DNA of 64,000 nt from Emcibacter sp. (GTDB lineage Bacteria; Pseudomonadota; Alphaproteobacteria; Sphingomonadales; Emcibacteraceae). Shown here in pieces: positions 1-8,717 of this stretch (position 1 is the first letter of the stretch; every line of letters begins with the position of its first letter). The notes below the pieces were generated by a model. The model did no database searches. It worked only from the letters and a program-made list of their open reading frames with translations, and was not told the origin of the DNA. Where the stretch lies: the NCBI GenBank assembly GCA_021741205.1, contig JAIOYI010000007.1:62001-126000 (forward strand), in the 5' to 3' direction. Both the position numbers and the translations under genes were made by a program.

Positions 1-368
1 CGTCTCTCTCACTTGATCCTCCGTCTTTATTGATCTGTGTTAATCAAGAAACGGGTCTGCACCGAGCCCTGACCTTAGGCCATGGCTATTGCGTCAACAT
101 TCTCTATTCTGATCAAAAGAATATTTCCGAGAATTGTGCATGGAAAGAAAAAGGGGAAAATCGGTTTAAAAGTGGCGATTGGCAAACAGATGAGAATAAT
201 ATTCCCTACCTTGCCAATGCACAGGCCTCTATTTTTTGTGATTTAGACGATAGCCATAGTTACGGCAGCCATTCCATATTCATAGGCAAGGTTAAAAAAG
301 TCATCGTCCGAGAAGATATTTCACCGCTCATGTTTCTCGCGGGGGACTATTTCTCAAAACCCCTATAA
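1..368 (+). CDS. Flavin reductase domain protein, 3' part
   Basis: C-terminal roughly 120 residues of a flavin-reductase-like FMN-binding protein; the 5' end lies before the window. The reading frame is open from base 3, and the residues before the first internal start (SLDPPSLLICVNQ) are the typical DPP-L-hydrophobic-CVN segment that ends the flavin-binding strand of this family. CVNIL follows about 20 residues later, and the protein ends at a GKV-type strand. Such proteins reduce FMN/FAD with NAD(P)H, often for a partner monooxygenase; no partner is visible here. The 3' end overlaps the convergent aminopeptidase gene by 6 bases. Family assignment is good; substrate is unknown. Confidence 0.75.
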   Translation, partial: SLSLDPPSLLICVNQETGLHRALTLGHGYCVNILYSDQKNISENCAWKEKGENRFKSGDWQTDENNIPYLANAQASIFCDLDDSHSYGSHSIFIGKVKKVIVREDISPLMFLAGDYFSKPL

Positions 369-2144
369 TGTCGTAATGGATTGGGTGGCATGGATAAGCC
401 AGTCCAGTTCTTTTCCCGAGAGGTAAGGTGATATTTTTTCCCTAACCTGCGCATGATATATATTGAACCATGTAATCTCTGCACTGCTCATCATATGGGC
501 ATTCACAAGCCGAGCATCTATGGGAACAAAGGTTATGGTTTCAAAGACATTCATCAAATAATCTTCTTCGTCATAATGACTGGGCTTTACGATCATCAAA
601 TTTTCGATACGAATTCCATAGGCATCCACCTTATAAAATCCAGGCTCATTGGAAACCACCATACCAGACAATAAGGGGACAGAAAATCCTTTGCTTGAAA
701 TAGACTGCGGACCTTCGTGTACCCCGAGATAACAGCCAACGCCATGACCCGTTCCATGGGCATAATCAAGGCCAATATCCCACAAAGATTTTCGAGCCAG
801 ACTGTCCAGATGTGCTCCTGTACGGCCCACAGGGAAACGTGCCTGAGCCAATGAAATATGGCCTTTCAGGACACGGGTAAAACGATCTTTTTGTTCTTCG
901 GTTGGCTTACCGATTGCTATGGTTCTGGTCAAATCTGTGGTACCGTCCAGATATTGCCCCCCTGAATCCAGAAGATACAGCATATTGCCTGTAATTTTAC
1001 GATTGGTTTTTGGGTTTGACCTATAATGCACCAACGCCGCATTGGGTCCCGCCGCCGATATGGTATCGAAACTCAACCCTTTGAAATGTTCTTGTTTCTT
1101 TCTAAATTCAAATAATTTATCGGAGGCCGATAGCTCATCAAGCTCACCAGAACCAACATTCTGAGAAAACCAGAAAAGAAATTTACACATAGCAACGCCG
1201 TCCCGTATATGGGCAGCACGTATACCATTCAACTCCACATCATTTTTGCACGCTTTAAGTAATTGGCAGGGATCATCCTTTTCCACAATTTCTGCACCCG
1301 CCATATCTAAGGCGTCCGTGACCACCACATGGGTAAGTTTTGGGTCCACCAGAATTCTTTTACCACCCTTGGCTATTTTTTTTAAGGACGATAAAAAATC
1401 CCCGTAAGGTTTGATTGTAATATCTTCCCCCAAATGATCTCGTACGATATCGGACAGTTTGTCCTGATCAACAAAAAATTCACCGACCCCCGTATTTTTT
1501 AAAATAACATAGCCAATAGCCAAAGGAGAATGTTCCACATCACCCCCTCTGATATTCAAAAGCCATGCAATACTATCCAGACCTGTCAACACCATAGCAT
1601 CAACTCTGTCAGCCTTTAGCGTGGCGGCAATGCGGGCTCGTTTATGGCTTGAGCGTTCACCAGAAAATTCCAGTTTTTGGGGAAAAATTTGACTCTTAGG
1701 GGCAGCGGGACGATCTATCCAGATGTTATCAATGGGGTTTTTTGGGATAGGCACCAATTCAATATCACGCCCCATGAGTGCTTTTGACAAATGATCAATC
1801 CACATTTTTGTATGGAGGGCAGGATCATACCCAATGCGGGATTTTTTCTGAAGATGAGACAAAAACCAATCTTCCAGCTTATCCTCGTGAAGACTTAAGG
1901 TTTCGTAATATTTAGTATCTACTTGCGTCTGCACCTGCAAAGTATAACGGCCATCCACATAGATTACTGCACGCTCTAGCGTGACCGCCGCAAGACCCGC
2001 AGAGCCACTAAATTCCGTAAGCCAAGCAAGCCTTCGTTCATTTAGAGGGGTATATTCACATTGATGAGCATCCGCATGGGGAATAATAAACCCATCCAGT
2101 TTTAATGTCCGCAAACTTTGCCGCAAGGCTAACAATCGGTTCAA
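363..2144 (-). CDS. pepP: Xaa-Pro aminopeptidase P (M24B)
   Basis: Cytoplasmic metallopeptidase that removes an N-terminal residue preceding proline. The 593 residues match the long, three-domain aminopeptidase P form: two creatinase-like N domains (about 1-135 and 150-300), the M24 catalytic domain (about 305-530) and a C-terminal cap. The five metal ligands are in place: D393 (LLDSGG), D404 (GTTDLT), H467 (HGTGHGVG), E500 (SNEPG) and E514 (RIENL). The start is a TTG at 2144, preceded by AGGA seven bases upstream; no better ATG lies nearby. It stands alone between a convergent flavin reductase and the biotin genes, so it is probably a general peptide-recycling enzyme. Confidence 0.93.
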   Translation of the reverse strand: MNRLLALRQSLRTLKLDGFIIPHADAHQCEYTPLNERRLAWLTEFSGSAGLAAVTLERAVIYVDGRYTLQVQTQVDTKYYETLSLHEDKLEDWFLSHLQKKSRIGYDPALHTKMWIDHLSKALMGRDIELVPIPKNPIDNIWIDRPAAPKSQIFPQKLEFSGERSSHKRARIAATLKADRVDAMVLTGLDSIAWLLNIRGGDVEHSPLAIGYVILKNTGVGEFFVDQDKLSDIVRDHLGEDITIKPYGDFLSSLKKIAKGGKRILVDPKLTHVVVTDALDMAGAEIVEKDDPCQLLKACKNDVELNGIRAAHIRDGVAMCKFLFWFSQNVGSGELDELSASDKLFEFRKKQEHFKGLSFDTISAAGPNAALVHYRSNPKTNRKITGNMLYLLDSGGQYLDGTTDLTRTIAIGKPTEEQKDRFTRVLKGHISLAQARFPVGRTGAHLDSLARKSLWDIGLDYAHGTGHGVGCYLGVHEGPQSISSKGFSVPLLSGMVVSNEPGFYKVDAYGIRIENLMIVKPSHYDEEDYLMNVFETITFVPIDARLVNAHMMSSAEITWFNIYHAQVREKISPYLSGKELDWLIHATQSITTL

Positions 2145-2169
2145 TTGCTTATCCTAATTTAGAATAATT

Positions 2170-3456
2170 CTAATAAGAATTATTTATGACTTTATCAATG
2201 GCCTCTGTCAATAGGGCTAAATGATTACTATCGATGGAAAATGACGGGGTAAGATAAATAATATCGCCAAAAGGTCTAATCCAGACACCGTTATCTGCAA
2301 ATTCTGCCCTAAGTTTTGCCACATCCTCAATGTTCTTCAATTGAATAACGCCGATAGCCCCCTTAACCCGCACATCTACCACACCGGGTAAATTCCGAAA
2401 TTGTTCAAAGGACTGATTAAGATGTCCCTCAATTTGTTTTACCCTCTCCAGTATAGGCTCGTCCCTAAAAATATCAAGAGATGCGTTTGCGGCCGCACAG
2501 GCCAAAGGATTGGCCATATAGGTTGGCCCATGCATGAAAGCCTTATCCGCATCATCCGATAGGAATGCGCCGTAAACTTTGTCAGTCGCCACCGTCGCCG
2601 CCATAGCAACCGTACCACCCGTCAGAGCCTTGCCGAGACAGATAATATCGGGTGTAACACCCGCCTGTTCACAAGCAAACATGGTGCCTGTCCTGCCAAA
2701 GCCCGTGAAAATTTCGTCCAATATCAAAAGCACATCATTTTTTTGACAGGCCTGCGCTATGGCTTTTAAGGTTTCTGGTTCATGAAATTTCATGCCGCCC
2801 GCTCCCTGTACCAAGGGCTCCATAATAACGGCTGCGATCTGATTTTTATGGCTTGCGAGAAAATCAGAAAATTCCGCTACTTCAGGCTCGGTAACGGGTA
2901 AGGGGCGTAAAAATTGTTGGCTCAAAAATCCGCTAAAGGCCTTATGCATGCCCTCCTCATTATCACCGCCCGAATTACTGACAGACATGGCGGCTGTGGT
3001 ATCTCCGTGATAGCCAGACTTAAAACAAACAAAGCGGTTATGTCCCTCTTCCCCAAGGTTCGTCCAATATTGCACCGCCATTTTCAGAGCAATTTCAACG
3101 GATACCGAGCCACTTTCAGAAAAGAAGACATGGTTAAGATCACCAGGCAAAAGATCCGAAAGTCGTTTGGCAAGCGTTGCTGCACCCTCATGAACAAGCC
3201 CACCAAGCATGATATGAGACATGTTTTTGACCTGAGCAATCATTTTTTCCTGCATGAGGGGATTGTTATAGCCGTGGCATGCCGTCCACCATGAGGCAAT
3301 ACCATCAATGAGCGTTCTGCCATCGGCAAGTTCAATCATCACCCCATCTGTTCCCACAACAGGCAAAGCATCCTCGGCCGTCTGCATCTGGGTATAGGGC
3401 AACCAAACATTGCCGTAGCCTTCTGTAAACCAGTCGGGTAATTTTTTATCCATCAT
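2170..3456 (-). CDS. bioA: Adenosylmethionine-8-amino-7-oxononanoate aminotransferase
   Basis: PLP-dependent class III aminotransferase that converts KAPA to DAPA using S-adenosylmethionine as amino donor, the third of the four late biotin steps. The 428 residues have the usual length. Family marks include WLPYTQM near residue 18, DGIASWW around 51, the PLP-contacting [14 protein letters not shown] at 244-257 and the Schiff-base lysine K276 in LGKALTGG. The start is ATGATG at 3456; the TGA stop of bioB lies within it (4-base ATGA overlap), so the two are translationally coupled. Transcribed with bioB from the divergent biotin promoter region. Confidence 0.96.
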   Translation of the reverse strand: MMDKKLPDWFTEGYGNVWLPYTQMQTAEDALPVVGTDGVMIELADGRTLIDGIASWWTACHGYNNPLMQEKMIAQVKNMSHIMLGGLVHEGAATLAKRLSDLLPGDLNHVFFSESGSVSVEIALKMAVQYWTNLGEEGHNRFVCFKSGYHGDTTAAMSVSNSGGDNEEGMHKAFSGFLSQQFLRPLPVTEPEVAEFSDFLASHKNQIAAVIMEPLVQGAGGMKFHEPETLKAIAQACQKNDVLLILDEIFTGFGRTGTMFACEQAGVTPDIICLGKALTGGTVAMAATVATDKVYGAFLSDDADKAFMHGPTYMANPLACAAANASLDIFRDEPILERVKQIEGHLNQSFEQFRNLPGVVDVRVKGAIGVIQLKNIEDVAKLRAEFADNGVWIRPFGDIIYLTPSFSIDSNHLALLTEAIDKVINNSY

Positions 3457-4445
3457 TGACCTTCAGGGGTAATGCCGAGCCGCTTAAAGAGTTCCAGATC
3501 TTTATTCTGCAAGGGATTTGAGGTTGTCAAAAGTTTTTCCCCGTAAAAAATACTGTTGGCACCCGCTAGAAAACACATGGCCTGCATTTCATCATTCATG
3601 GCCTCCCGACCTGCGGACAGACGAACGTAAGAGGCGGGCATCAAAAGGCGGGCAACCGCAATGGTGCGAATGAAGTCAAAAGGATCCATCAGCGTCTCGC
3701 CATAAAGGGGGGTGCCTTCCACTTGTACCAACATATTGATAGGCACGCTGCCGGGATGGGTCGGCAGATTGGCGAGCGTTTGCAGCATACCTGCTCTGTC
3801 GGCCTTGCTTTCCCCCATACCAACGATGCCGCCGCTACAGACATTAATCCCCGCCGAGCGCACATGTTCAAGCGTATTCAGGCGATCCTCATAGGTGCGG
3901 GTTGTGATAATTTCTTTATAATATTCGGGGGAGCTATCCACATTATGATTATAATAATCAAGACCCGCCTGTTTTAAGGTTGCGGCCTGTTTCTCATCCA
4001 ACATGCCAAGGGTCATACAAGATTCGAGGCCCAAGTCCTTGACGCCCTTAATCATATCGCAGACTGCATCCATATCACGGCCCTTAGGACTGCGCCATGC
4101 GGCACCCATGCAATAGCGGGTGGCTCCATTTGCCTTGGCATTGCGCGCACCCTCTAGCACTTTTTCCACCGCCATTAATCGCTCTGCATCCACATCGGTT
4201 TGATAACGAGACGATTGCGGGCAATATTTACAATCTTCAGGACAGCCACCTGTTTTGATGCTGCACAGTTGAGATAGCTGGATTTTATTGGGATCAAAAT
4301 ATTTTCGGTGAATAGTTTGCGCCTGAAACAACAAATCCATCATCGGCAAATCAAAAAATTCCAATATTTCCCGTTTGGTCCAATTATGCCGAAAGCCGTC
4401 TGCATAAGGGTTATTCATAGCTATCTGCTCAGATATTACGGCCAT
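3453..4445 (-). CDS. bioB: Biotin synthase
   Basis: Radical-SAM enzyme that inserts sulfur into dethiobiotin, the last step of biotin synthesis. With the start chosen here it is 330 residues; C68, C72 and C75 of CPEDCKYC bind the 4Fe-4S cluster, and YNHNVD, GIVGMGE and RLSAGRE further on are BioB motifs. I chose the ATG at 4445 because GGAG sits five bases ahead of it. An in-frame ATG at 4484 exists, but it falls within the predicted promoter/operator and has no ribosome site. It heads the bioBA pair, divergent from bioFD. The intergenic palindrome over its -10 suggests repression. Confidence 0.96.
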   Translation of the reverse strand: MAVISEQIAMNNPYADGFRHNWTKREILEFFDLPMMDLLFQAQTIHRKYFDPNKIQLSQLCSIKTGGCPEDCKYCPQSSRYQTDVDAERLMAVEKVLEGARNAKANGATRYCMGAAWRSPKGRDMDAVCDMIKGVKDLGLESCMTLGMLDEKQAATLKQAGLDYYNHNVDSSPEYYKEIITTRTYEDRLNTLEHVRSAGINVCSGGIVGMGESKADRAGMLQTLANLPTHPGSVPINMLVQVEGTPLYGETLMDPFDFIRTIAVARLLMPASYVRLSAGREAMNDEMQAMCFLAGANSIFYGEKLLTTSNPLQNKDLELFKRLGITPEGQ

Positions 4446-4469
4446 ATACACTCCAATTCTAATAATTCC

Positions 4470-4482
4470 GACTAAATTAGTC
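4470..4482. promoter_or_regulatory. Perfect palindrome, candidate biotin operator
   Basis: GACTAAATTAGTC is a perfect 6-1-6 inverted repeat lying between bioB and bioF and covering the predicted bioB -10 (4479-4474). The position is that of a repressor site. It does not resemble the BioR consensus (TTATMKATAA) nor the long BirA operator, so the regulator is unknown. Confidence 0.5.
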
Positions 4483-4501
4483 ATCAGATTTTCAGAGTCA
4501 A
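4474..4501 (-). promoter_or_regulatory. Candidate bioBA promoter
   Basis: On the minus strand TTGACT (4501-4496) is followed after 16 bases by TAATTT (4479-4474). The start codon of bioB lies about 30 bases downstream of the -10. The -10 lies inside the 13-bp palindrome. Confidence 0.5.
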
Positions 4502-4517
4502 GTTTTTTGCTCTTTGA

Positions 4518-4546
4518 TTGACATATTGCCTACTATACCATAATGC
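4518..4546 (+). promoter_or_regulatory. Candidate bioFD promoter
   Basis: A perfect -35 TTGACA (4518-4523) is followed by TAATGC (4541-4546, 17-base spacer) or CATAAT (4539-4544, 15-base spacer). The bioF ATG at 4578 follows. This promoter lies inside the 5' end of the longest possible bioF reading frame, which argues that the upstream TTG is not the real start. Confidence 0.5.
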
Positions 4547-4577
4547 AAGACAAGCATATAATTTTCAGGATGAATTT

Positions 4578-5732
4578 ATGAAATCCCTTGAAACATTCGC
4601 CGAAAAAAAATTAACGACCCTTACTAACAAGGGGCTAAAGCGGGAAATAATCGTCACAGAACGGTTGGATAAGGCCATGATTGTGCGAAATGGCCGTCCG
4701 TTAATTTCCTTTTGCTGCAATGATTATTTAAATTTTAGTCATCATCCCAAAATCAAACAAGCCGCCATTGATGCCATTAACCAATTTGGCTCTGGCGCAG
4801 GTGCCTCACGTCTTATCACGGGCGATCACCCTTTGATCCGCACTTTGGAGCAAAGACTCGCAAAAATAAAAAATACCGATGATGCCTGCGTTTTTAGCTC
4901 TGGCTATATGGCCAATATTGGCATCATCCCGACCTTTATAGGTAAGCATGATGTTATTTTTCTGGACGAATTATGCCACGCATGTCTTATTGCAGGCAGC
5001 GAATTATCAGGCGGTCATAAAATATTCTTTCGCCATAATGATATGGATCATTTGCAAGACCTTATCCATAAGGAAAGACATCATTATAATAATGCCCTGA
5101 TCCTAACAGACGGTGTCTTTAGCATGGATGGGGATTTGGCCCCGCTTGATCAGTTAAGTGTGATTGCGAAAAATAATGATTGCTGGCTCATGAGCGATGA
5201 TGCCCATGGCTTAGGCGTTATTGGGGATGGCAAGGGAAGTCGGCATATGTTTGATCCTCTTCCTGATATTCCGCTACAAATGGGAACCTTATCAAAGGCA
5301 GTGGGAAGCTTTGGCGGTTATCTTTGCGCAAGTCATGCCGTCATCGCACTGATAAAAACCCGCGCCCGAAGCCTGATTTATACCACAGCCCTGCCACCAG
5401 CAAGCGTTGCCGCCGCCTTGGCCGCTCTCGATATTATCGAAACCGAACACGTCTATTGCAAACGCCCCCTTGAAAATGCCAAATATTTTGCAAGCCTTTT
5501 AGATTTACCCCTTCCCCAAAGCCCCATCATCCCGATTATAATAGGCGATACGAGCCAAACCATGATATATGCCAAGGCGTTAGAAAATGACGGTTTCCTT
5601 ATCACAGGAATCCGTCCGCCAACGGTCGCAGAAGGAACGGCACGATTGCGTTTTACCTTTACGGCTCTTCATAGAAAAGAGGATATTCAGGCCTTAAGCA
5701 AAGCCATCAAAAAACATGGAATTTTGCCATGA
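4578..5732 (+). CDS. bioF: 8-amino-7-oxononanoate synthase
   Basis: PLP enzyme of the alpha-oxoamine synthase family that condenses pimeloyl thioester with L-alanine to give KAPA, the first late biotin step. 384 residues, normal length. Visible marks: FCCNDYLN near 45-52, GAGASRLITG near 73-82, DDAHGLGV near 207-214 and the Schiff-base lysine K240 in GTLSKAVGS. I chose the ATG at 4578 (AGGA seven bases upstream); the longer frame begins at a TTG that coincides with the predicted -35 box. Its TGA overlaps the ATG of bioD by four bases, so the pair is coupled. Confidence 0.95.
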   Translation: MKSLETFAEKKLTTLTNKGLKREIIVTERLDKAMIVRNGRPLISFCCNDYLNFSHHPKIKQAAIDAINQFGSGAGASRLITGDHPLIRTLEQRLAKIKNTDDACVFSSGYMANIGIIPTFIGKHDVIFLDELCHACLIAGSELSGGHKIFFRHNDMDHLQDLIHKERHHYNNALILTDGVFSMDGDLAPLDQLSVIAKNNDCWLMSDDAHGLGVIGDGKGSRHMFDPLPDIPLQMGTLSKAVGSFGGYLCASHAVIALIKTRARSLIYTTALPPASVAAALAALDIIETEHVYCKRPLENAKYFASLLDLPLPQSPIIPIIIGDTSQTMIYAKALENDGFLITGIRPPTVAEGTARLRFTFTALHRKEDIQALSKAIKKHGILP

Positions 5733-6400
5733 CGGATATTATTTTTATCAGCGCCACCGGAACAGACATAGGCAAAACCTATGTCACCTGTCTCTTGCTC
5801 AAACAATTACGGGAAAAGGGCTATAAAGTTCGGGCACTCAAACCCGTCATCAGTGGTTTCGATGATAGCGCCCTTGATACAGCCGATAGCGGTCAGTTAC
5901 TAGCGGCGATGGGAATACCAATCACATTGGATAATATTAAGAAGATTTCGCCTTGGCGATTCAAAGAACCTTTGCCACCTCATCTGGCAGCAGAACGGTC
6001 TGGACGACCTCTAAATCTTGATGAAATTGTGGATTTTTGCCAAGCAGAGTTGGCTCAAGCTGAGGATAAGCCAGATTTTCTGCTCATAGAAGGCGCAGGC
6101 GGTATTATGGTTCCCCTGAATACAGAAACCACCCTTCTGGATTTGATGAACCGTCTTAACTGTTCCTGTCTTATGGTGAGCGGATCATATCTTGGCACCT
6201 TAAGTCATACATTGACGGCTCTATCCTGTCTAGAACAACGGAAAATTCCCGTTAAAGGCGTGGTTCTCTGTCAGTCCATACAAAGCTATACGGATTTTAC
6301 AGATGTTTTTGAAGATTTTGTAAAATTCATACCCCATACTCCCCTCAAAAAATTAGCCCGTGACGATCAAAGCAACCTTCTTGCCTTGCTCCTTGATTAA
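5729..6400 (+). CDS. bioD: Dethiobiotin synthetase
   Basis: ATP-dependent ligase closing the ureido ring of DAPA with CO2, third-to-last cofactor chemistry before BioB. The 223 residues start with the P-loop ATGTDIGKTYV (G11-T17, K16 binding ATP) and contain the second nucleotide/metal motif LLIEGAGGIMVPL near 119-131. The start ATG overlaps the bioF stop (ATGA). Together with bioA, B and F this completes KAPA-to-biotin; no bioC, bioH or bioZ gene for the pimeloyl precursor lies in the window. Confidence 0.95.
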   Translation: MTDIIFISATGTDIGKTYVTCLLLKQLREKGYKVRALKPVISGFDDSALDTADSGQLLAAMGIPITLDNIKKISPWRFKEPLPPHLAAERSGRPLNLDEIVDFCQAELAQAEDKPDFLLIEGAGGIMVPLNTETTLLDLMNRLNCSCLMVSGSYLGTLSHTLTALSCLEQRKIPVKGVVLCQSIQSYTDFTDVFEDFVKFIPHTPLKKLARDDQSNLLALLLD

Positions 6401-6559
6401 AATCGGCATTATCTTCCCGATGCGGTATATTCTGCCCTTCTTATCCTGCCCTTAAAAATAGAAATATTATTATATCCTTTATTTACAAAACGTTATCTTA
6501 TGGCGTGCCTTTTGCATAGCAAAATGAAAAATGTCTCAACAAAGCATAAGGATATAACC

Positions 6560-6853
6560 ATGAACCAAATGAACGAAATCTCTGCCCCTCGCCATAAGGT
6601 TTCTGATTATGAAAATTATTCCATTCTTGATCTCGTCTTTGAAATGCAATCTCTTGGTGTTGACCCAGATCCCCTGCTTAAGACCGCAGCCCATGACATA
6701 ATTTTAAAGCATGGGTCTAAAGTTGTTAGCTATACCGAAGGCATGCTCCATCAAATGATTATGGACAATAACCCAAATGGCATATATCTTTGGAAGAAGT
6801 TATCTGATATTGTGAATGATTATTATTTAAAAGAGCCCATTAGAATACATTAA
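6560..6853 (+). CDS. Small protein of unknown function
   Basis: 97 residues, starting at the ATG at 6560 that follows AAGGA with an eight-base spacer; an earlier in-frame start lacks such a site. The product is soluble-looking, mildly acidic, without signal peptide or membrane segment, and predicted mostly helical (segments around SILDLVFEMQSL and GMLHQMIMDN). I do not recognise a family. It is followed 60-150 bases later by a two-hairpin element ending in a terminator, so it may share its transcript with that structure. Confidence 0.6.
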   Translation: MNQMNEISAPRHKVSDYENYSILDLVFEMQSLGVDPDPLLKTAAHDIILKHGSKVVSYTEGMLHQMIMDNNPNGIYLWKKLSDIVNDYYLKEPIRIH

Positions 6854-6914
6854 AATTTATATTCTTTTTTTAGAAAATTAACTTTATATTAATCTCATAG
6901 GTTGTATTAATAAT

Positions 6915-7000
6915 GCGATCCCTTGAAAGGTCGCACCCTTGACCTTTCATCTGCCTGACTGCCTCGGTGATGGTGTATAACCTCATCGAGGTTTTTTTTA
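6915..7000 (+). ncRNA. Candidate small RNA or structured 3' UTR
   Basis: Two consecutive hairpins: TGAAAGGTC (6924-6932) pairs perfectly with GACCTTTCA (6941-6949) around the loop GCACCCTT, followed by a linker and an intrinsic terminator at 6962-7000. The layout (stem-loop with C-rich loop, linker, terminator hairpin, U tract) is common in bacterial sRNAs. A weak TATTAA lies at 6905-6910 but no convincing -35, so it may equally be the processed 3' end of the gene at 6560-6853. Confidence 0.35.
6962..7000 (+). terminator. Rho-independent terminator
   Basis: CCTCGGTGA (6962-6970) pairs with TCATCGAGG (6983-6991) with one G-U pair, extended inward by GG/CC across a bulged T, and is followed by eight T residues. 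It separates the + strand transcript from the convergent methyltransferase gene. Confidence 0.85.
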
Positions 7001-7007
7001 TTCCCTA

Positions 7008-7781
7008 TTATATTGTGTGGTAGTTGCGATGGGACATGAGATTTTGCAAACACGCCGTATTCTCACTATAAATAAGAATGAAATTTTCCAAATTTAACTG
7101 ATCATAATGATAATAGGGAATAAATTCAGAAGAAGCCCGTATATTGTTATTTTCCATAAAAAATACTTTGTAATTATTATCTTCTGCCCATTTAAATAAT
7201 TTATTTGTGGCATCTGGCAAATGTGTATTATTTGCTTCAATTAACATTGTTGGATGAAATTTTTTAATGGTATGAGACGCGCCTTCTAAAACAGATTGCT
7301 CATGCCCTTCCACATCAATTTTAATAAAACCAATATTTTCGATATTTAAATCGTCCAGTCTTATTGTCTGAATAGAAAACTCATCACATCCCTCAATCTT
7401 GTCAAATTCAAGATGATTATTTACTTCTATTGTCGATCTTCCATAACAAGGATTGCCGGATTTATACAAAGGCGTTCTCATGGAAAACTCGCCGGATTTC
7501 CCAGATAACGCAAACGGTATGATATCAACATTCTCTTTTTGAAATATAATAGACAGAGCGATATTAAGGTCTCTAATTGGTTCAAAAGCAATGACCTTTT
7601 TTGAATATCGTTTTAACCGAAACGTATACATTCCAAACTTTGCCCCCACATCCAAACTCGTTTTATTTGGACAACATAAAATATGTAAAAGTTCCATTTC
7701 AGATTCTTGATTAACAAAGGTCACTTTGCGAATAAAAAATAATATTCTAGGAAAAAATTTATAAAGAAATTTAATAAGCAT
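7008..7781 (-). CDS. FkbM-family methyltransferase
   Basis: SAM-dependent methyltransferase of the FkbM group, which O-methylate glycans and natural products; the actual substrate is unknown. Motifs: LDVGAKFGMYTF (SAM-binding glycine loop), IAFEP (acidic residue after strand 2), PFALSG, TIRLDDL and the C-terminal FIKIDVEGHE..VLEGA typical of the family. I chose the ATG at 7781 (257 residues, TTGGA upstream); the longer frame begins with a TTG without a ribosome site. It stands alone, is visibly richer in A+T than its neighbours, and has no glycosyltransferase beside it, which suggests acquisition by transfer. A 13-bp palindrome lies upstream. Confidence 0.85.
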   Translation of the reverse strand: MLIKFLYKFFPRILFFIRKVTFVNQESEMELLHILCCPNKTSLDVGAKFGMYTFRLKRYSKKVIAFEPIRDLNIALSIIFQKENVDIIPFALSGKSGEFSMRTPLYKSGNPCYGRSTIEVNNHLEFDKIEGCDEFSIQTIRLDDLNIENIGFIKIDVEGHEQSVLEGASHTIKKFHPTMLIEANNTHLPDATNKLFKWAEDNNYKVFFMENNNIRASSEFIPYYHYDQLNLENFILIYSENTACLQNLMSHRNYHTI

Positions 7782-7845
7782 TACATTTCCAATGAAAAAA
7801 TATTGAGGATGTAAGCTATAGCGCAAAATGATTAAGAGTAAACAA

Positions 7846-7858
7846 TGTAACTGTTACA
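7846..7858. promoter_or_regulatory. Perfect palindrome upstream of the methyltransferase
   Basis: TGTAACTGTTACA is a 6-1-6 inverted repeat 65 bases ahead of the methyltransferase ATG, and a further TGTTAC lies at 7869-7874. On the minus strand a weak TTGTTT/TACTCT pair flanks it. This could be an operator; the regulator is unknown. Confidence 0.35.
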
Positions 7859-7928
7859 AACAAAGAATGTTACGGTTATATAATTGACATATTAAAATGA
7901 AAATTTATAAGCGTCGAAAATAAAATAT

Positions 7929-8663
7929 TTATCCAATCTGGGCGAGCCAAGGCATAGCCTCAATCAAATAATAACCCAGATTTTGCAAAGAGCCTGTAAA
8001 GATGGCAAGTCCCGTTACGATTAAAAGCAGGCCGATAAGCCTTTCTATGGTTTGCATATATTTTCTTATACCACTTGAAACATTAAGAAAATGATTGATC
8101 GCAACGGAGGCAATCAAAAAAGGAATGCCAAGACCTGCTGAATAGGCCGCCAAAAGCATAACACCTTTTGAGAAATGTTCTTGCGTTGCCGCAAGGGTCA
8201 GGATCGTTGCCAATATAGGGCCAATACAGGGGGTCCAGCCAAAAGCAAAGGCAAGCCCTATGACATAAGCCCCCACAAGCCCCTTTTGTTCGTCACTGGT
8301 TTGAAAGCGGGCCTCTTTATAAAGAAAGGACAACTTAATTAATCCTGTGAAATGCAAACCGAGAATAATAATCATCACACCCGATATTTTGGCAAAAATT
8401 TCTTTATATTCCTGTAAGATTCCCTGAATAGAGGATGCGCCAGCACCCAGAGCAATAAATACCGTTGAAAAGCCAAGGACAAAGGCAACTGCAGGCCAGA
8501 ACATAGTCCATTTTTCGATTTTATCTCCCTCTTTAATATCCTGATAGCTGTTGCCGGTGATAAAACAGATATAGGCGGGAACAAGAGGAAGGACACAAGG
8601 GGACAAAAAACTAAACATTCCCCCCATAATGGCCACAAGATATGACATATCAATATTTTCCAT
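7929..8663 (-). CDS. ccdA: CcdA/DsbD-type thiol-disulfide membrane transporter
   Basis: Six-helix inner-membrane protein that carries reducing equivalents from cytoplasmic thioredoxin to periplasmic thiol proteins, for example for cytochrome c maturation. 244 residues, the usual CcdA length. The two redox cysteines are present: SPCVLP early in helix 1 (near residue 22) and GWTPCIGP in helix 4 (near 141). The start ATG at 8663 has GAGAG upstream. It is last in a row with the TSUP exporter and the TIGR02186 protein, 54 bases after the latter, so all three probably share a transcript. The periplasmic partner is not proven. Confidence 0.9.
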   Translation of the reverse strand: MENIDMSYLVAIMGGMFSFLSPCVLPLVPAYICFITGNSYQDIKEGDKIEKWTMFWPAVAFVLGFSTVFIALGAGASSIQGILQEYKEIFAKISGVMIIILGLHFTGLIKLSFLYKEARFQTSDEQKGLVGAYVIGLAFAFGWTPCIGPILATILTLAATQEHFSKGVMLLAAYSAGLGIPFLIASVAINHFLNVSSGIRKYMQTIERLIGLLLIVTGLAIFTGSLQNLGYYLIEAMPWLAQIG

Positions 8664-8717
8664 AAATCTCTCTTAACGCTATTGCGATGCCATAAGATAA
8701 AATTTTCATCACAAAAT

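Noticed and set aside
4440-4520. BioR or BirA operator in the biotin gap
   Set aside because: No TTATMKATAA-like BioR box and no long BirA-type dyad; only the unrelated GACTAA-A-TTAGTC palindrome is present.
7884-7911. Plus-strand promoter TTGACA-16-TATAAG
   Set aside because: The boxes look good, but they point into the antisense strand of the CcdA gene with no gene to serve. Possibly chance in AT-rich DNA, or an antisense start; no support either way.
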